From NCBI GenBank assembly GCA_902826615.1, contig CADEFN010000010.1:1-64000 (forward strand): DNA of 64,000 bases. Reading direction: 5' to 3'. The DNA comes from an uncultured Gemmatimonadota bacterium. GTDB lineage: Bacteria; Gemmatimonadota; Gemmatimonadetes; Gemmatimonadales; Gemmatimonadaceae. Both the position numbers and the translations under genes were made by a program. Shown here piece by piece: positions 43,201 through 51,687 of the stretch; within the stretch, counting starts at the first letter, position 1, and each line of letters begins with the position of its first letter. The notes under the pieces were generated by a model. The model did not search any database, had not been told where the DNA came from, and saw only the letters and a program-made list of their open reading frames with translations.

Positions 43201-46200
43201 ATCGGCGGCCACCATTCGTCGGCAGCTAACCCTGCACCAACCCCTTGACGACCTGCTGTGGCCAGGTGTGGCGCTGTGGAGCCTCACCCTCCTCTGGACT
43301 GTGTCGCCCGGGATTGCCGCGCGCCTCAGCAGCACGGTGCAGGCGCCACGTGTGTCGCTGTCGGTCGCTGTGCAGGCGGCCTTTACGCGCTACGCACGCG
43401 CACACTGGGAGTACTTCGATCACTTTGTCACGCCGGCCACACACGCCCTGGCGCCCGACAACGTGCAATTCGATCCCGAGCAGGTGGTGGCCATGCGCAC
43501 GTCGCCGACCAACATCGGGCTGCAGCTCCTGGCCACCGTAAGCGCGCATGACCTTGGTTTCATCAGTGCCACCGTCATGACGGAGCGCCTCGAGGCGTCG
43601 TTGCGGACACTGGTCGCCCTGCCACGATACCGTGGCCACTTCTACAACTGGTACGATCTGCGGGATCTGCGGGTGCTCGACCCACCCTACATCAGCACAG
43701 TAGACAGCGGGAACATCGCCGGCCATCTCGTGGCGCTGCGCCAGGCGTGCGTGTCCATTGCACGTGAGGAGCCCGCCCTGAGGGCGCGCCTCGACGCCCT
43801 CGCCGTGCGGATCTACGGCCTGGTGGCCAACATGGACTTCAGCTTCCTCTACGAGCCCTCGCGCAAACTCTTCACCATAGGGTACCACCCGGACTCGTTC
43901 ACTGCCGACGCGTCATTCTACGACCTGCTCGCCTCCGAGGCACGCCTGGCCAGTTTCATGGCGATCGCCCGCAACGACGCTCCGGTGGAACACTGGTTCC
44001 GTCTGTCGCGTGCCCTCAACCGCCGCGCCGGCAGCACCGCTCTCGTTTCCTGGAGCGGCAGCATGTTCGAGTATCTCATGCCGTTGCTGGTGATGCGATC
44101 GCTGCCATTCACGCTCCTCGACGAGTCGTATCGCGGGGCGGTTGACCGGCAGATTGCGTATGGCAAATCACGCGGTGTGCCATGGGGCGTGAGCGAGAGT
44201 GCGTACAACCTCCGCGACCGTCATGAGATCTACCAGTATCATGCCTTTGGTGTCGCCGACCTCGGCCTCAAACGCGGTCTGGATCGTGATCTGGTGATCG
44301 CACCATACGCCACAGCGCTCGCTGCCCTCGTGGCCCCGGAACGCGCGCTCGCCAACCTGCAGGTGCTCGAGGGCATGGGCGCCCTCGGCCCCTACGGTTT
44401 TGTCGACGCCCTCGACTACACGCGGCCAGCACCTGGGCACCGCCTCGCTCTTGTGAACACGTGCATGGCACACCATGTCGGCATGTCGCTGGTGGCGTTC
44501 ACCAACGTCTTGTGCCATGACATCTGGCAGGAGCGCTTTCACGCAGACCCGCTGGTCAAGTCGGCGGAACTGTTGCTGCATGAACGCGTGCCGCGACGCC
44601 TGGTGCTGCGCGAGGCTCAGCAGGTGGAGGTCGTCGACCTCCCGCCGGCTCAGGAGAATGAACGCCCCGTCGTCCGCGAGGTGAGCATCGACGAGAGTAC
44701 CGAGCCGCGGGTGGCACTCCTCGGCGCCGCGCCCTACACCGTCATGCTGAACCACAATGGCAGTGGTTCCAGCCGCTACGAGTCTCTTGCAGTCACCCGT
44801 TGGCGCGCCGATCGCACGCGCGACGATACAGGTCAGTTCTGCTATGTCCGGGATATGGCGACAGACAAGGTGTGGTCTGCATCCCATCAACCCGTGTGTG
44901 CTCCCGCCGAGTGGAGCCGCACCTGGCTGGCCCCCGATCGGGTCACCATGCGACGCCTCGATGGTGAGGTCGAAACCCGCATGGAAATTGTGGTCGTCCC
45001 CGCTGACTCGGCCGAGGTGAGACGGGTGACTGTGACGAACCTTGGCAGCGAGGACCGGGAGGTGGAGCTGACCAGTTATGGTGAAGTGGTCCTCGCGACC
45101 CCCGATGCCGATCGTGCCCACCCGGCGTTCTCCAACCTGTTCGTGGAGACGGAGTGGCATGCCTGGTGTAGCGCCATCACCGTCACGCGTCGGCCGCGAC
45201 TGGCGGGCGATCGGCGACTCTGGTGCGTCCATGTTGTTGATGCGGGTCGCGATCGCGTGGGAAGCGTGAGTTGTGAAACCGATCGTGGGCGCTTTCTCGG
45301 ACGCGGGCGCGGCGTGCGGAACCCGATCGCACTGGAATCGGCCGATCCGCTCTCCGGAACGACCGGGGCAGTGCTCGATCCCATCGTGGCATTGCGAACG
45401 CGCGTTCATCTGGCACCGGGTCAGTCTGCCAACGTGGCCTTCACGACTCTCATAGCCACCAGTCGTCAGGCAGCCTTTGAACTGGCGGACCGGTATCACG
45501 ACCCACACGCCGCACAACGAGCGTTCGATCTTGCCTGGAGCTCCACGCAGATCGAGCTGCGTGAACTCGGCATCACCACAGTGCAGGCCGCGGTCTTTCA
45601 GGACCTCGCAGGACACCTGCTCTTTGCGGGGGGTGCGCTTGCCCCGCCACGCGATGAAGTGCGCCGGAATCGAGGATCTCAGCCACAGTTATGGACCCAT
45701 GGGATCTCCGGTGACCTGCCCATCGTGCTCGCCACGATCGATTCACTGGACGGCATTTCTACGTTGCGCGAGCTCTTTGCGGCACACCGTTATTGGCGTC
45801 ATCGCGGCCTGGAGGTGGACCTCGTCGTCGTGAATGCCCATCCGTACGACTACCTGCAGGAACTACGCGACGCGATCACCGATGCCATGGTGCCCGCGAA
45901 CGACAGGAGCCTGATCGACCAGCGCGGTGGTGTGTTCCCCCGACGCCGCGATGCCTTTCGCGATGACGACTACCTCATGCTGAGCGCGACCTCGCGGGCG
46001 CATGTGCTCTGCGATGGCCGACCCCTGTCGCGAATTCTGGCTCGCGCCTCGGCCACGACCGATCTGCTCGCGCCTGACGAGCGTGTCGCCGAACGCGACA
46101 CCCCGGACGTTGCGGAACGCCCAGGTGCGCTGGCGGCTATCGTGTCAGTGCTCAAGCCTCTGGTGAGTCCCCTGCTCTCCCAGGTGCGGCGCTCCTCGAC

Positions 46201-48643
46201 CGCGCGTCGTGTAACGGCCGCCCCCGTTGTGCGATTCGCCAACGGGATTGGTGGACTGGATGAGCAGAATCACTACCGCATGGTGATCGATGAAGCACAT
46301 ACCCCACCCGCCCCATGGGTGAACGTGATCGCCAATGCGCACGGGGGATTCATCGTGAGCGAACGCGGCACGGGATGTACCTGGGCCGAGAACTCCTACT
46401 TCTATCGACTCACGCCGTGGCACAATGATCCGGTGAGTGACCCGGCCAGCGACATCATCTACCTGCAGGATCCAGAGGCTGACGATCTCTGGAGTGCCAC
46501 CCCCGCCCCTGTGCGCTCAGCAGACGCCTATATCGTCACACACGCTCCAGGCACGTCGACGTTCGAGCATCAGCACAACGGTATCCAGAGTCATCTCACG
46601 CTCGGCCTCGCTGACGACGCCGCCGTCAGGATATCGCTGCTGCAACTCACGAACACGACCAGACGGCCCAGGCACGTTGTCGTGACCGCGTTCGCCGAGT
46701 GGACGTTAGGCGCTCACCGGGAGACCACGCAGGCGCACGTGCATACCACGTGGGCCAGCGATGATCAGGCGATGCTGGCCAGCAATCACTACGACCCGGC
46801 CTTTGCCGACTGGACGGCGTTCCTCGCCTCGAGCGAGCCCGTGTCGAGTTTCACCGCTGATCGCCGGGCATTCATCGGGCCTAACGGGACTGTGATGTCG
46901 CCCGCAGCCCTGCGGCTGCCCGCGCTCGACGGCGCATCAGGGAGCGGCCTTGATCCATGCGCGGCCCTGCAGATCCAGGTCGCCCTTGAGCCTGGCGAAT
47001 CGAGGGACATCGCCCTCCTGCTGGGCGCGGCAAAGACAGAGCGCGAAGCGAGGCGTACGTTGCGGTTGGTGCGCACCGTTGAAGGGGCGCGGCGCTCCGC
47101 GATGCAGACCGTGACCGCATGGCAATCGCGACTACGGACCATCACAGTCACGACGCCTGACCCTGCCTTTGATGCCCTGGTGAACACCTGGACCCTGTAT
47201 CAGGCGCTCTCGAGCCGCATGTGGGGGCGGATGGCGCTGTACCAGAGCAGTGGTGCGTATGGCTTTCGTGATCAGTTGCAGGATGTGCTGGCCCTCCTCT
47301 ACGCCGAACCAGCCCTCGCCAGGGCACACATTCTGCGTGCCGCCTCTCGGCAGTTTGTCGAGGGCGATGTGCAACACTGGTGGCATGCCCATACCGGGCG
47401 CGGGGTGCGCACGCGTTTCTCGGATGATCTGGCCTGGTTGCCGTATGTCGTGGACATCTACGTCCGGATCACCGGTGACACGACGGTGCTGGATGAGTCG
47501 GTCCCGTTCATTGCCATGCGCGCGCTGGAACCCCATGAACATGAGCTCTACGACCTGCCAACGGTCACGGACCAACTTGGCAGTGTGTACGAGCACTGTG
47601 TGCGCGCTTTGCAGCACGCCTGCACCAAAGGTGCTCACGGGTTGCCCCTGATCGGCACCGGTGACTGGAACGATGGCATGAGCCGTGTTGGTGCTGACGG
47701 CAAGGGCGAAAGTGTGTGGCTGGCCTGGTTCCTGGTGACCACGTTGCGCGCCTTCGCGACGCACGCCGAGTCACGAGGGGACGCCGAGCTGGCCACGTGG
47801 ATGCGCACCACAGCTGACGCCTACGTAACCGCAGTTGAAGGTCATGGCTGGGATGGCCAATGGTACACACGCGCGTTTTATGACGACGGCACGGCGCTCG
47901 GCTCGGCATCAAACGATGAATGCCGCATTGACTCCATTGCCCAGAGCTGGAGTGTGATCTCAGGCGCCGGCAGCCCTGCACGTCAGGCGCTTGCCATGCA
48001 CGCCCTCAATACGCAACTGGTGCGCGAAGATGCCCGACTCATCATGTTGCTCACGCCACCCTTTGACCGTGGACTGCAGGACCCCGGGTACATCAAGGGC
48101 TATCTGCCAGGCGTGCGAGAGAACGGAGCCCAGTACACACACGCGGCGCTTTGGGCCGTGATGGCCACCGCCCTCCAGGGTGACGGAGAGCGGGCGTTTG
48201 AACTCTATCAGATGTGCAACCCGCTCACCCACACGGCCACACCCGAAGGCGTTGCCTGCTACAAGGCTGAACCCTACGTCGTGGCAGCAGATGTCTACAC
48301 GGCGCCTGGCCAGCTGGGACGCGGTGGGTGGACCTGGTATACCGGTTCTGCCAGCTGGATGTATCGGATCGGGCTTGAGCAGATCGTGGGGCTCACCAAG
48401 ACGGGCAACCAGTTGCGTTTCAGACCGTGCACGCCGAAAGCGTGGCCCCGGGTGACCATCGTGTACCGCTTCGGAGCCAGTGAATACACCATTTCACTCC
48501 TGCAGCCCGCCGCCCTGCGGCGCGGACCGCAGCAGATTTCGGTGGACGGTACGTTAGTCATCGGCGATGCCGTGGTGCTGGTGGACGACGGGTCACGCCA
48601 CGAGGTGGTGGTGCAGCCTGCACCCTCGACGACCCGACCCTGA
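40298..48643 (+). CDS. ndvB: Cyclic beta-1,2-glucan synthase (NdvB/ChvB-like)
   Basis: A single 2781-residue membrane protein, close to the length of rhizobial NdvB/ChvB. After a soluble N-terminus, two helices at about 427-470 precede the glycosyltransferase (GT84) domain: L-D-A-D-T-V-L-P-P at about residue 635 and the R-K-H-R-W-L-R-G-D-W-Q motif near 785. More helices follow at about 825-1000. The middle part is the cyclising region, and the C-terminal third is a GH94 glucan phosphorylase-like domain with G-D-W-N-D-G-M at about residue 2456, the general acid, and R-E-N-G-A-Q-Y-T-H-A. The product is a periplasmic cyclic beta-1,2-glucan. No export or modification gene (ndvA, opgC) is adjacent. 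Confidence 0.96.
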   Translation: MAGLLRRVFRVRPERRRADAPEDLLVGPIGGELLGADHLAARARVLARAHRLAVTRIPLRPARLLARLSHTRRILSDARARLTTAAGDGIDAGPAAEWLLDNHHVVQEHLQEVRASLPGGFYRELPELASGPLKGYPRVYEIAIALISHTEARVDLENVELFVDAFQSVTPLTLRELWAMPAMLRLGLIESVRRMTLRTVQRLDEIELASWWAGRLVSAGAADGRELREVMHEFAESEHALTPHFVSCLLQSLRQAEGASPSLRWLEHWLRDAGASPEQAVTQSTQRLALTQIMMANSITSLRDIGRRDWRLFVERQSAMEAVLRRDPSGHYTQMTFATRDRYRHVVERIAKRSGHGEPDVAQWAIDLARKAESGTPATAQCQHVGYYLIDDGVRDLERLAGYTARPRERAERWMRSYPNHVFIGGLATCTVLATFAVLLLGTAGIRPGLLLILLFSFGPAVDIAAHMLTQLVTAWFPPHVLPRLDFHEQGIPAPYQTVVVIPTLFGSVEDVLEALDNVEVQFLANREAHLHFAILSDFLDAQAEQMPGDSGIVSTALKGVHALNRRHAADGPPAFSLFHRARRWNEQQGTWMGWERKRGKLAQFNQLLRHSDAAAFATMSSDPAALRSAKYVITLDADTVLPPDAAPALVGAMAHPLNHAVYDTTLKRVVRGFGILQPRVGVSLPSAHKSRFAAIASGHPGVDPYAMAVSDVYQDLFGEGSYTGKGIYDIDIFEQATHGRFPDNTLLSHDLIEGNYARAGLATDVIVYDNYPSSYVAWTRRKHRWLRGDWQLLPWLGRMVPGPNGPERNQLSWVSRWKILDNMRRSLVEVSQLFLLVAGWTILPGSPLRWTLLGVGAVVAPWITAFLVALVRPPLDKSWRAYYRAVAQDAVVSARQAAVALTFLPHQAWISLDAIVRTLHRLYRTRRQLLEWRSAALVERSVNHPVQESWRSMRGTVACVLGGAALLSAATIRRQLTLHQPLDDLLWPGVALWSLTLLWTVSPGIAARLSSTVQAPRVSLSVAVQAAFTRYARAHWEYFDHFVTPATHALAPDNVQFDPEQVVAMRTSPTNIGLQLLATVSAHDLGFISATVMTERLEASLRTLVALPRYRGHFYNWYDLRDLRVLDPPYISTVDSGNIAGHLVALRQACVSIAREEPALRARLDALAVRIYGLVANMDFSFLYEPSRKLFTIGYHPDSFTADASFYDLLASEARLASFMAIARNDAPVEHWFRLSRALNRRAGSTALVSWSGSMFEYLMPLLVMRSLPFTLLDESYRGAVDRQIAYGKSRGVPWGVSESAYNLRDRHEIYQYHAFGVADLGLKRGLDRDLVIAPYATALAALVAPERALANLQVLEGMGALGPYGFVDALDYTRPAPGHRLALVNTCMAHHVGMSLVAFTNVLCHDIWQERFHADPLVKSAELLLHERVPRRLVLREAQQVEVVDLPPAQENERPVVREVSIDESTEPRVALLGAAPYTVMLNHNGSGSSRYESLAVTRWRADRTRDDTGQFCYVRDMATDKVWSASHQPVCAPAEWSRTWLAPDRVTMRRLDGEVETRMEIVVVPADSAEVRRVTVTNLGSEDREVELTSYGEVVLATPDADRAHPAFSNLFVETEWHAWCSAITVTRRPRLAGDRRLWCVHVVDAGRDRVGSVSCETDRGRFLGRGRGVRNPIALESADPLSGTTGAVLDPIVALRTRVHLAPGQSANVAFTTLIATSRQAAFELADRYHDPHAAQRAFDLAWSSTQIELRELGITTVQAAVFQDLAGHLLFAGGALAPPRDEVRRNRGSQPQLWTHGISGDLPIVLATIDSLDGISTLRELFAAHRYWRHRGLEVDLVVVNAHPYDYLQELRDAITDAMVPANDRSLIDQRGGVFPRRRDAFRDDDYLMLSATSRAHVLCDGRPLSRILARASATTDLLAPDERVAERDTPDVAERPGALAAIVSVLKPLVSPLLSQVRRSSTARRVTAAPVVRFANGIGGLDEQNHYRMVIDEAHTPPAPWVNVIANAHGGFIVSERGTGCTWAENSYFYRLTPWHNDPVSDPASDIIYLQDPEADDLWSATPAPVRSADAYIVTHAPGTSTFEHQHNGIQSHLTLGLADDAAVRISLLQLTNTTRRPRHVVVTAFAEWTLGAHRETTQAHVHTTWASDDQAMLASNHYDPAFADWTAFLASSEPVSSFTADRRAFIGPNGTVMSPAALRLPALDGASGSGLDPCAALQIQVALEPGESRDIALLLGAAKTEREARRTLRLVRTVEGARRSAMQTVTAWQSRLRTITVTTPDPAFDALVNTWTLYQALSSRMWGRMALYQSSGAYGFRDQLQDVLALLYAEPALARAHILRAASRQFVEGDVQHWWHAHTGRGVRTRFSDDLAWLPYVVDIYVRITGDTTVLDESVPFIAMRALEPHEHELYDLPTVTDQLGSVYEHCVRALQHACTKGAHGLPLIGTGDWNDGMSRVGADGKGESVWLAWFLVTTLRAFATHAESRGDAELATWMRTTADAYVTAVEGHGWDGQWYTRAFYDDGTALGSASNDECRIDSIAQSWSVISGAGSPARQALAMHALNTQLVREDARLIMLLTPPFDRGLQDPGYIKGYLPGVRENGAQYTHAALWAVMATALQGDGERAFELYQMCNPLTHTATPEGVACYKAEPYVVAADVYTAPGQLGRGGWTWYTGSASWMYRIGLEQIVGLTKTGNQLRFRPCTPKAWPRVTIVYRFGASEYTISLLQPAALRRGPQQISVDGTLVIGDAVVLVDDGSRHEVVVQPAPSTTRP

Positions 48644-48656
48644 GCGGGTAGACGAA

Positions 48657-48670
48657 CGTCCTTGAGGACG
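48657..48670. terminator. Short hairpin between convergent genes
   Basis: CGTCCT-TG-AGGACG lies in the 45-nt gap between the glucan synthase stop and the convergent amidohydrolase stop. The stem is only 5-6 bp and no U-tract follows, so it is a weak candidate for termination. Confidence 0.35.
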
Positions 48671-48688
48671 CCGATGTCAAACGAGCGG

Positions 48689-49513
48689 CTAAAGTCCCGC
48701 AAATACTGCGGGGGGAAAAATGCGCTTGGCGTTCCTCCACCGGATGTCGGCGAGGTCGTCCGCGGACAGTCCGATCACCTCGAGCGCCCACAACTTGGCC
48801 AGCCCGGTGCACAACGTCAAATCAGCGCCCCATAACACCCGCTGGGCGCCAACCGCGGCCACCGCGCCATCGAGCATGCCCCGATCGACCCCACTCCCCG
48901 ACAGGTCGAGATAGACGTTAGGCACGTGGGCCACGGCGGAAAAGGTGTGCCGATAGTCCCCTCCCCCTCCGATGTGCGCCAGAATGAAATTCACATTCGG
49001 GTGCCGCCGCGCCAGCACGGCGAGATCAGCACCATCCGAAATGTCCTGATTCGGCCAGTGCCGGCGGCGGTGCTGCCAGATGTGATGCAGCACCGGGAAC
49101 CCATGGCGCTCGGCGCGTTCGATCAGTGGATCGAGCAGGGGGTCGTCACAGCGGCGAGCCGCGGCGAGCTTGAGTCCGATGGCACCAAGCGCCTGACAAC
49201 GATCCATCTCGTCGAGCGCAAAGTGCTGGTCGTTCGGGTTGACGGCGACGTAACTCCGGATGCGAGCGTCGCCACGCTGCAGTGCCAGCATGGCGTCGTT
49301 GGCCGCGACGGTATCAGCGGGAGACTGGAAGTACGTCGGAGACTTCACACCCCAGGTGCCCAGGATGGACGCCACGTGGTAACGGATGCCGATGCGGTCC
49401 CCCGCCTCGAGCCGCCGCCGGTTGAGGTGATCACCGTCGACCTTCACCCCACTCTGATAGAAGTGGGCGTGTATGTCGATGAGGGGCTCAGTGCCACCGA
49501 GTGGCGCGGTCAC
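48689..49513 (-). CDS. Amidohydrolase 2-type TIM-barrel hydrolase
   Basis: A 274-residue protein with the metal-binding first strand L-I-D-I-H-A-H-F (His13 and His15), further His in V-L-H-H-I-W-Q-H, F-I-L-A-H-I-G-G-G-G and the last-strand Asp in L-W-G-A-D-L. These are the ligands of Zn-dependent amidohydrolase-2/decarboxylase enzymes (ACMSD, 4-oxalomesaconate hydratase relatives). Substrate unknown. The GTG start at 49513 overlaps the aminotransferase stop by 4 nt (GTGA), making it the last gene of a five-gene coupled operon. A less canonical relative lies at 15337-16149. Confidence 0.87.
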   Translation of the reverse strand: MTAPLGGTEPLIDIHAHFYQSGVKVDGDHLNRRRLEAGDRIGIRYHVASILGTWGVKSPTYFQSPADTVAANDAMLALQRGDARIRSYVAVNPNDQHFALDEMDRCQALGAIGLKLAAARRCDDPLLDPLIERAERHGFPVLHHIWQHRRRHWPNQDISDGADLAVLARRHPNVNFILAHIGGGGDYRHTFSAVAHVPNVYLDLSGSGVDRGMLDGAVAAVGAQRVLWGADLTLCTGLAKLWALEVIGLSADDLADIRWRNAKRIFPPAVFAGL

Positions 49514-50856
49514 TCGCCCATCTCCTCCAGCACGCTGACGAAAGCCGACGACGCCACACGCTCCACTTCGAGCAGCACTTCGTCGCTGTCATGCGGCACG
49601 GCTGCATAGTTGTAGGCGCCACGCTTGAACAGCACCCCCAGCTCCACAGCGCGCCGCAGAAAGCGTGATTCAAAGACGGGGTCCTCAAAGCGCAGGAACC
49701 ACATGGGATCGACACCATGGACGGTCACACCGGGTGCCTGGCTGGCGGCGATCGCCTGCTCCATGGACTGCCGCATCTGCGCTCCCACACGCCAGAGAGT
49801 CGCGCACACATCCTCGTCATCAGCGGTGTAGCGATCGAGAACCGCTCCAACGGCGGCGAGCGACCCTGCCTCGCTTGCACTGGTGGACGAAATCCATGTC
49901 GTTGCCGCGGCATCCATCACGCCGGAGCGGCCCACCACCGCCGACACCGGGAAGCCGTTGGCCATGGCCTTGCCGAACACCGCCAGATCGGGCGACACAC
50001 CGGCGTATTGCTGGTAGCCGCCTAACGCCAACCGGAAGCCGGTCTTCATTTCATCAAAGATCAGCACCGCCCCTTTTGCTTCGCACGTGGCCTTTGCCTT
50101 GGCGATCCACGTCGGCGAGGGGAGTGCTTCCACCACCGGTTCCAGCAGGATTGCCGCAAGATCACTTCCGGCGCGAGCAATGGCAGCGTCGAGCGCGGCC
50201 TCGTCGTTGAACGGCACGCGGGTGACATACGCGCGGGCCTCGGGAAGAATGCCCGGCCCCTCATTGGCCCAGTCGTGCCACCCGAAGTACCCGCACGCCA
50301 CCACATGCTTGCGCCCTGTAGCGGCGCGGGCAATACGAAGAGCCGCACTCACTCCTTCGGCGCCTGTCTTGAGAAAGCGCACCCGTTCGGCGCAGGGAAT
50401 CACGTCGCACAACCGTTCGGCGATTTCCACCTCCAGTACATGGGAAAGCCCGCTCACGGGTCCCTGCGCGATCGCGTTGACCACCGCGCGTGTGACACCG
50501 TCGTCGCCGTAGCCCAGACTCACCGAGCCGAGGGCCATGGTGCAATCGATCAGATCCTGCTCAGCCGCGGTGAAGAGTGAACAGCCGCTGGCACGCAGAT
50601 AGTGCGCGGCCCCCGGCTCCCCTGCCTCGCCGTACAAGGCAGCGGGACGTTTGCTTCCGGTCGAGGCCCCGCCCGGAATCACCGCCGCCGCCCGACTTCT
50701 CCAGTCACCGAGGATGGCATCTTCGTCCCCGACATGTTCGGGAATGCCTTCCTCGTCGTCGGCGTCGACCTCCGAGTCCTCGGTGACCTCTTCCGGGGTC
50801 TCGTCAGGCGCTGCGGGCGCTTTCTCCTGTTTGCGGCCAAAGAAGTTGAATGCCAT
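49510..50856 (-). CDS. Class III PLP aminotransferase, glutamate-1-semialdehyde aminomutase-like
   Basis: A 448-residue protein. The first 45 residues are an acidic extension (E-E-V-T-E-D-S-E-V-D-A-D-D-E-E) not seen in HemL. The fold type I aminotransferase core then starts at A-V-I-P-G-G-A-S-T-G. PLP-binding residues are Asp268 in I-F-D-E-M-K-T-G-F-R and Lys296 in F-G-K-A-M-A-N-G-F-P. HemL-like enzymes make 5-aminolevulinate, but many relatives in sugar or secondary pathways use the same fold, and the operon context (lyase, hydrolase, transport) fits such a role better than haem synthesis. It overlaps the amidohydrolase by 4 nt and starts 12 nt after the SPOUT methylase gene. Confidence 0.88.
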   Translation of the reverse strand: MAFNFFGRKQEKAPAAPDETPEEVTEDSEVDADDEEGIPEHVGDEDAILGDWRSRAAAVIPGGASTGSKRPAALYGEAGEPGAAHYLRASGCSLFTAAEQDLIDCTMALGSVSLGYGDDGVTRAVVNAIAQGPVSGLSHVLEVEIAERLCDVIPCAERVRFLKTGAEGVSAALRIARAATGRKHVVACGYFGWHDWANEGPGILPEARAYVTRVPFNDEAALDAAIARAGSDLAAILLEPVVEALPSPTWIAKAKATCEAKGAVLIFDEMKTGFRLALGGYQQYAGVSPDLAVFGKAMANGFPVSAVVGRSGVMDAAATTWISSTSASEAGSLAAVGAVLDRYTADDEDVCATLWRVGAQMRQSMEQAIAASQAPGVTVHGVDPMWFLRFEDPVFESRFLRRAVELGVLFKRGAYNYAAVPHDSDEVLLEVERVASSAFVSVLEEMGE

Positions 50857-50868
50857 TGCCGTTACGGG

Positions 50869-51687
50869 TCAGGTGTTCTGGTCAGTCGCCGCCTGCACCG
50901 CCGCGGCCTCAGCTTCATCGAAAGTCACGGGTGGCAGTCCGGCCATGCCGCGATACCGGTTCATGGCGCGCACCACCTCGATCCACATCGCCCGCACCAG
51001 CATGTGTTCGCGGGTATCGAGCTGCATGCGATACGCGAATGACCTCGCGCTGCGCATGATATGAGCGCGGAATCGCGTTTTGAAGAACTCGACGGCCTCC
51101 AGCGCCCGCTCCTGATCGACAAAAAGGCGCTCCATTTCCGCCGAGGTGGCCGGAGGAGCGTCTTTCCGCGGGGGCGCCAGCTCGCGGGTGGCGTCGCCGG
51201 CCGCCATGTGCAGCTCGTACAGTGCCAGCAACACCGCCTGCGCCAGGTTGAGCGACGCATGATCGGTGGTGGGAATGGTGACGACGGTATTGGCCCGGTC
51301 GAGTGCTTCGTTAGGCAACCCGTCATCCTCGCGACCGAACATCAGGACCACCGTTCCCTCATGGGCACGCCCCAGGAGAGGAGCGGCCAGTTCGCGTGGG
51401 GTGGTCAGCTCCCACTTCACCCTGCGTTTTCGCGCGGTGAAGGCCGCCACGAATACCGCGTCGCCGAGCGCTTCGTCGAGGGTGTCCACATCACGAATCC
51501 GCTCGATGACATCGAGGGTGTCGTGAGCGATGCCCTCCAGACGGTAGGGGCTGTACGGCACCGGGCGGATGAGCACCAGGTCGCGCACGCCGAAGTTCTT
51601 CATCGCGCGCACAGTGGCGGCGATGTTGATGGGGTTCTGTGGCTCATACAGCACCACACGGACGTTATGCAGGAGCGATTCAGCCAT
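50869..51687 (-). CDS. trmJ: SPOUT RNA 2'-O-methyltransferase, TrmJ-like
   Basis: A 272-residue protein with the SPOUT (TrmH/TrmJ) knot motifs: V-V-L-Y-E-P-Q-N-P-I-N-I-A-A-T-V-R-A-M-K-N-F-G at the start, F-G-R-E-D-D-G-L-P-N-E and S-L-N-L-A-Q-A-V at the AdoMet site. A helical extension of about 90 residues follows, as in TrmJ, which methylates the ribose of tRNA position 32. Start: ATG 51687, overlapping the heparinase stop by 8 nt. An RNA methylase inside this metabolic operon is unexpected; it may simply be carried by coupling. Confidence 0.9.
   Translation of the reverse strand: MAESLLHNVRVVLYEPQNPINIAATVRAMKNFGVRDLVLIRPVPYSPYRLEGIAHDTLDVIERIRDVDTLDEALGDAVFVAAFTARKRRVKWELTTPRELAAPLLGRAHEGTVVLMFGREDDGLPNEALDRANTVVTIPTTDHASLNLAQAVLLALYELHMAAGDATRELAPPRKDAPPATSAEMERLFVDQERALEAVEFFKTRFRAHIMRSARSFAYRMQLDTREHMLVRAMWIEVVRAMNRYRGMAGLPPVTFDEAEAAAVQAATDQNT

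Noticed and set aside
44168-45616. Minus-strand open frame (482 codons) inside the glucan synthase gene
   Set aside because: No domain is visible, and the plus strand codes for an intact multi-domain enzyme.
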